Shown one piece after another: positions 63,979-64,000 of a stretch of 64,000 nt of DNA. The stretch comes from Saliterribacillus persicus (lineage in GTDB: Bacteria; Bacillota; Bacilli; Bacillales; Amphibacillaceae). Numbering within the stretch: the first letter of the stretch is position 1; the number at the start of each line of letters is the position of its first letter. The stretch is taken from assembly GCF_003337485.1 (NCBI RefSeq), contig NZ_QPJJ01000006.1:1-64000 (forward strand), read 5' to 3'. The notes below the pieces were generated by a model that was not told the DNA's origin, ran no database searches, and saw only the letters and a list, made by a program, of their open reading frames with translations. The translations under genes were made by a program, and so were the position numbers.

Positions 63979-64000
63979 TAGATTCTCTCCACCTTAATCA

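Overview
The window is chromosomal DNA of a low-GC, endospore-forming member of the Bacillaceae. The gene order is the Bacillus subtilis core order read backwards. From the right edge leftwards it runs truB-ribF-rpsO-pnp-mlpA-ymxH-dpaA-dpaB-asd-dapG-dapA-tepA-ylzJ-spoIIIE-ymfC-ymfF-ymfH-ymfI-ymfJ-ymfM-pgsA-cinA-recA-rny-ymdB-spoVS-(M19 dipeptidase)-miaB-ymcA-cotE-mutS-mutL-miaA-hfq-hflX-ynbB-glnR-glnA, then a prophage relic, then lexA with its divergent SOS operon, tkt-yneF-ccdA-(mrpB-like)-ccdC-yneK, a sporulation-type kinase, citB-yneN-tlp, and an ISL3-type insertion sequence at the left edge. Dipicolinate synthase, CotE, SpoVS, SpoIIIE and Tlp prove a spore former. Protein sequences look closest to the Oceanobacillus/Virgibacillus/Gracilibacillus side of the family; this placement is inference.

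Left part (1-13165): a partial ISL3 transposase; the spore protein Tlp, a membrane-anchored thioredoxin and aconitase; a soluble PAS histidine kinase; the cytochrome c biogenesis genes ccdA and ccdC with an orphan Na+/H+ antiporter subunit B between them; transketolase; and the SOS locus. In the SOS locus lexA is divergent from a 30-codon membrane micropeptide, yneB and ynzC, with four LexA boxes in 85 bp. The micropeptide sits where B. subtilis has the LysM-bearing division inhibitor yneA.

Middle (about 13190-22320): a roughly 9 kb decayed prophage between lexA and glnA. It keeps canonical phage order on the minus strand (helicase, RuvC-like resolvase, late regulator, cargo, HNH, small terminase, tail scrap, holin, amidase) with an integrase tail on the plus strand. 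Most conserved phage genes are broken by single stops or frameshifts. Three cargo genes are intact, each behind a near-identical promoter-like element (GCAGG-A/G-AT, 11-12 nt, G-T/A-CGAAT) that fits the sigma-H consensus and overlaps a Spo0A-box core. One encodes a nucleoside-deoxyribosyltransferase/TIR-like protein, one a DUF6414-like protein and one an unknown protein. This is the most interesting accessory locus here.

Right part (22387-64000): dense, conserved housekeeping and sporulation genes, nearly all on the minus strand, with intrinsic terminators marking transcription units. Themes are nitrogen control (glnRA with a perfect GlnR/TnrA operator), mismatch repair, tRNA modification and RNA turnover (miaA, miaB, truB, hfq, rny, ymcA, pnp), recombination (recA with an SOS box), cell shape and membrane (ymfM, pgsA), paired M16 peptidase homologues, chromosome translocation (spoIIIE), and the aspartate-to-dipicolinate pathway (dapG, asd, dapA, dpaAB). 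No rRNA, tRNA or CRISPR array was seen.
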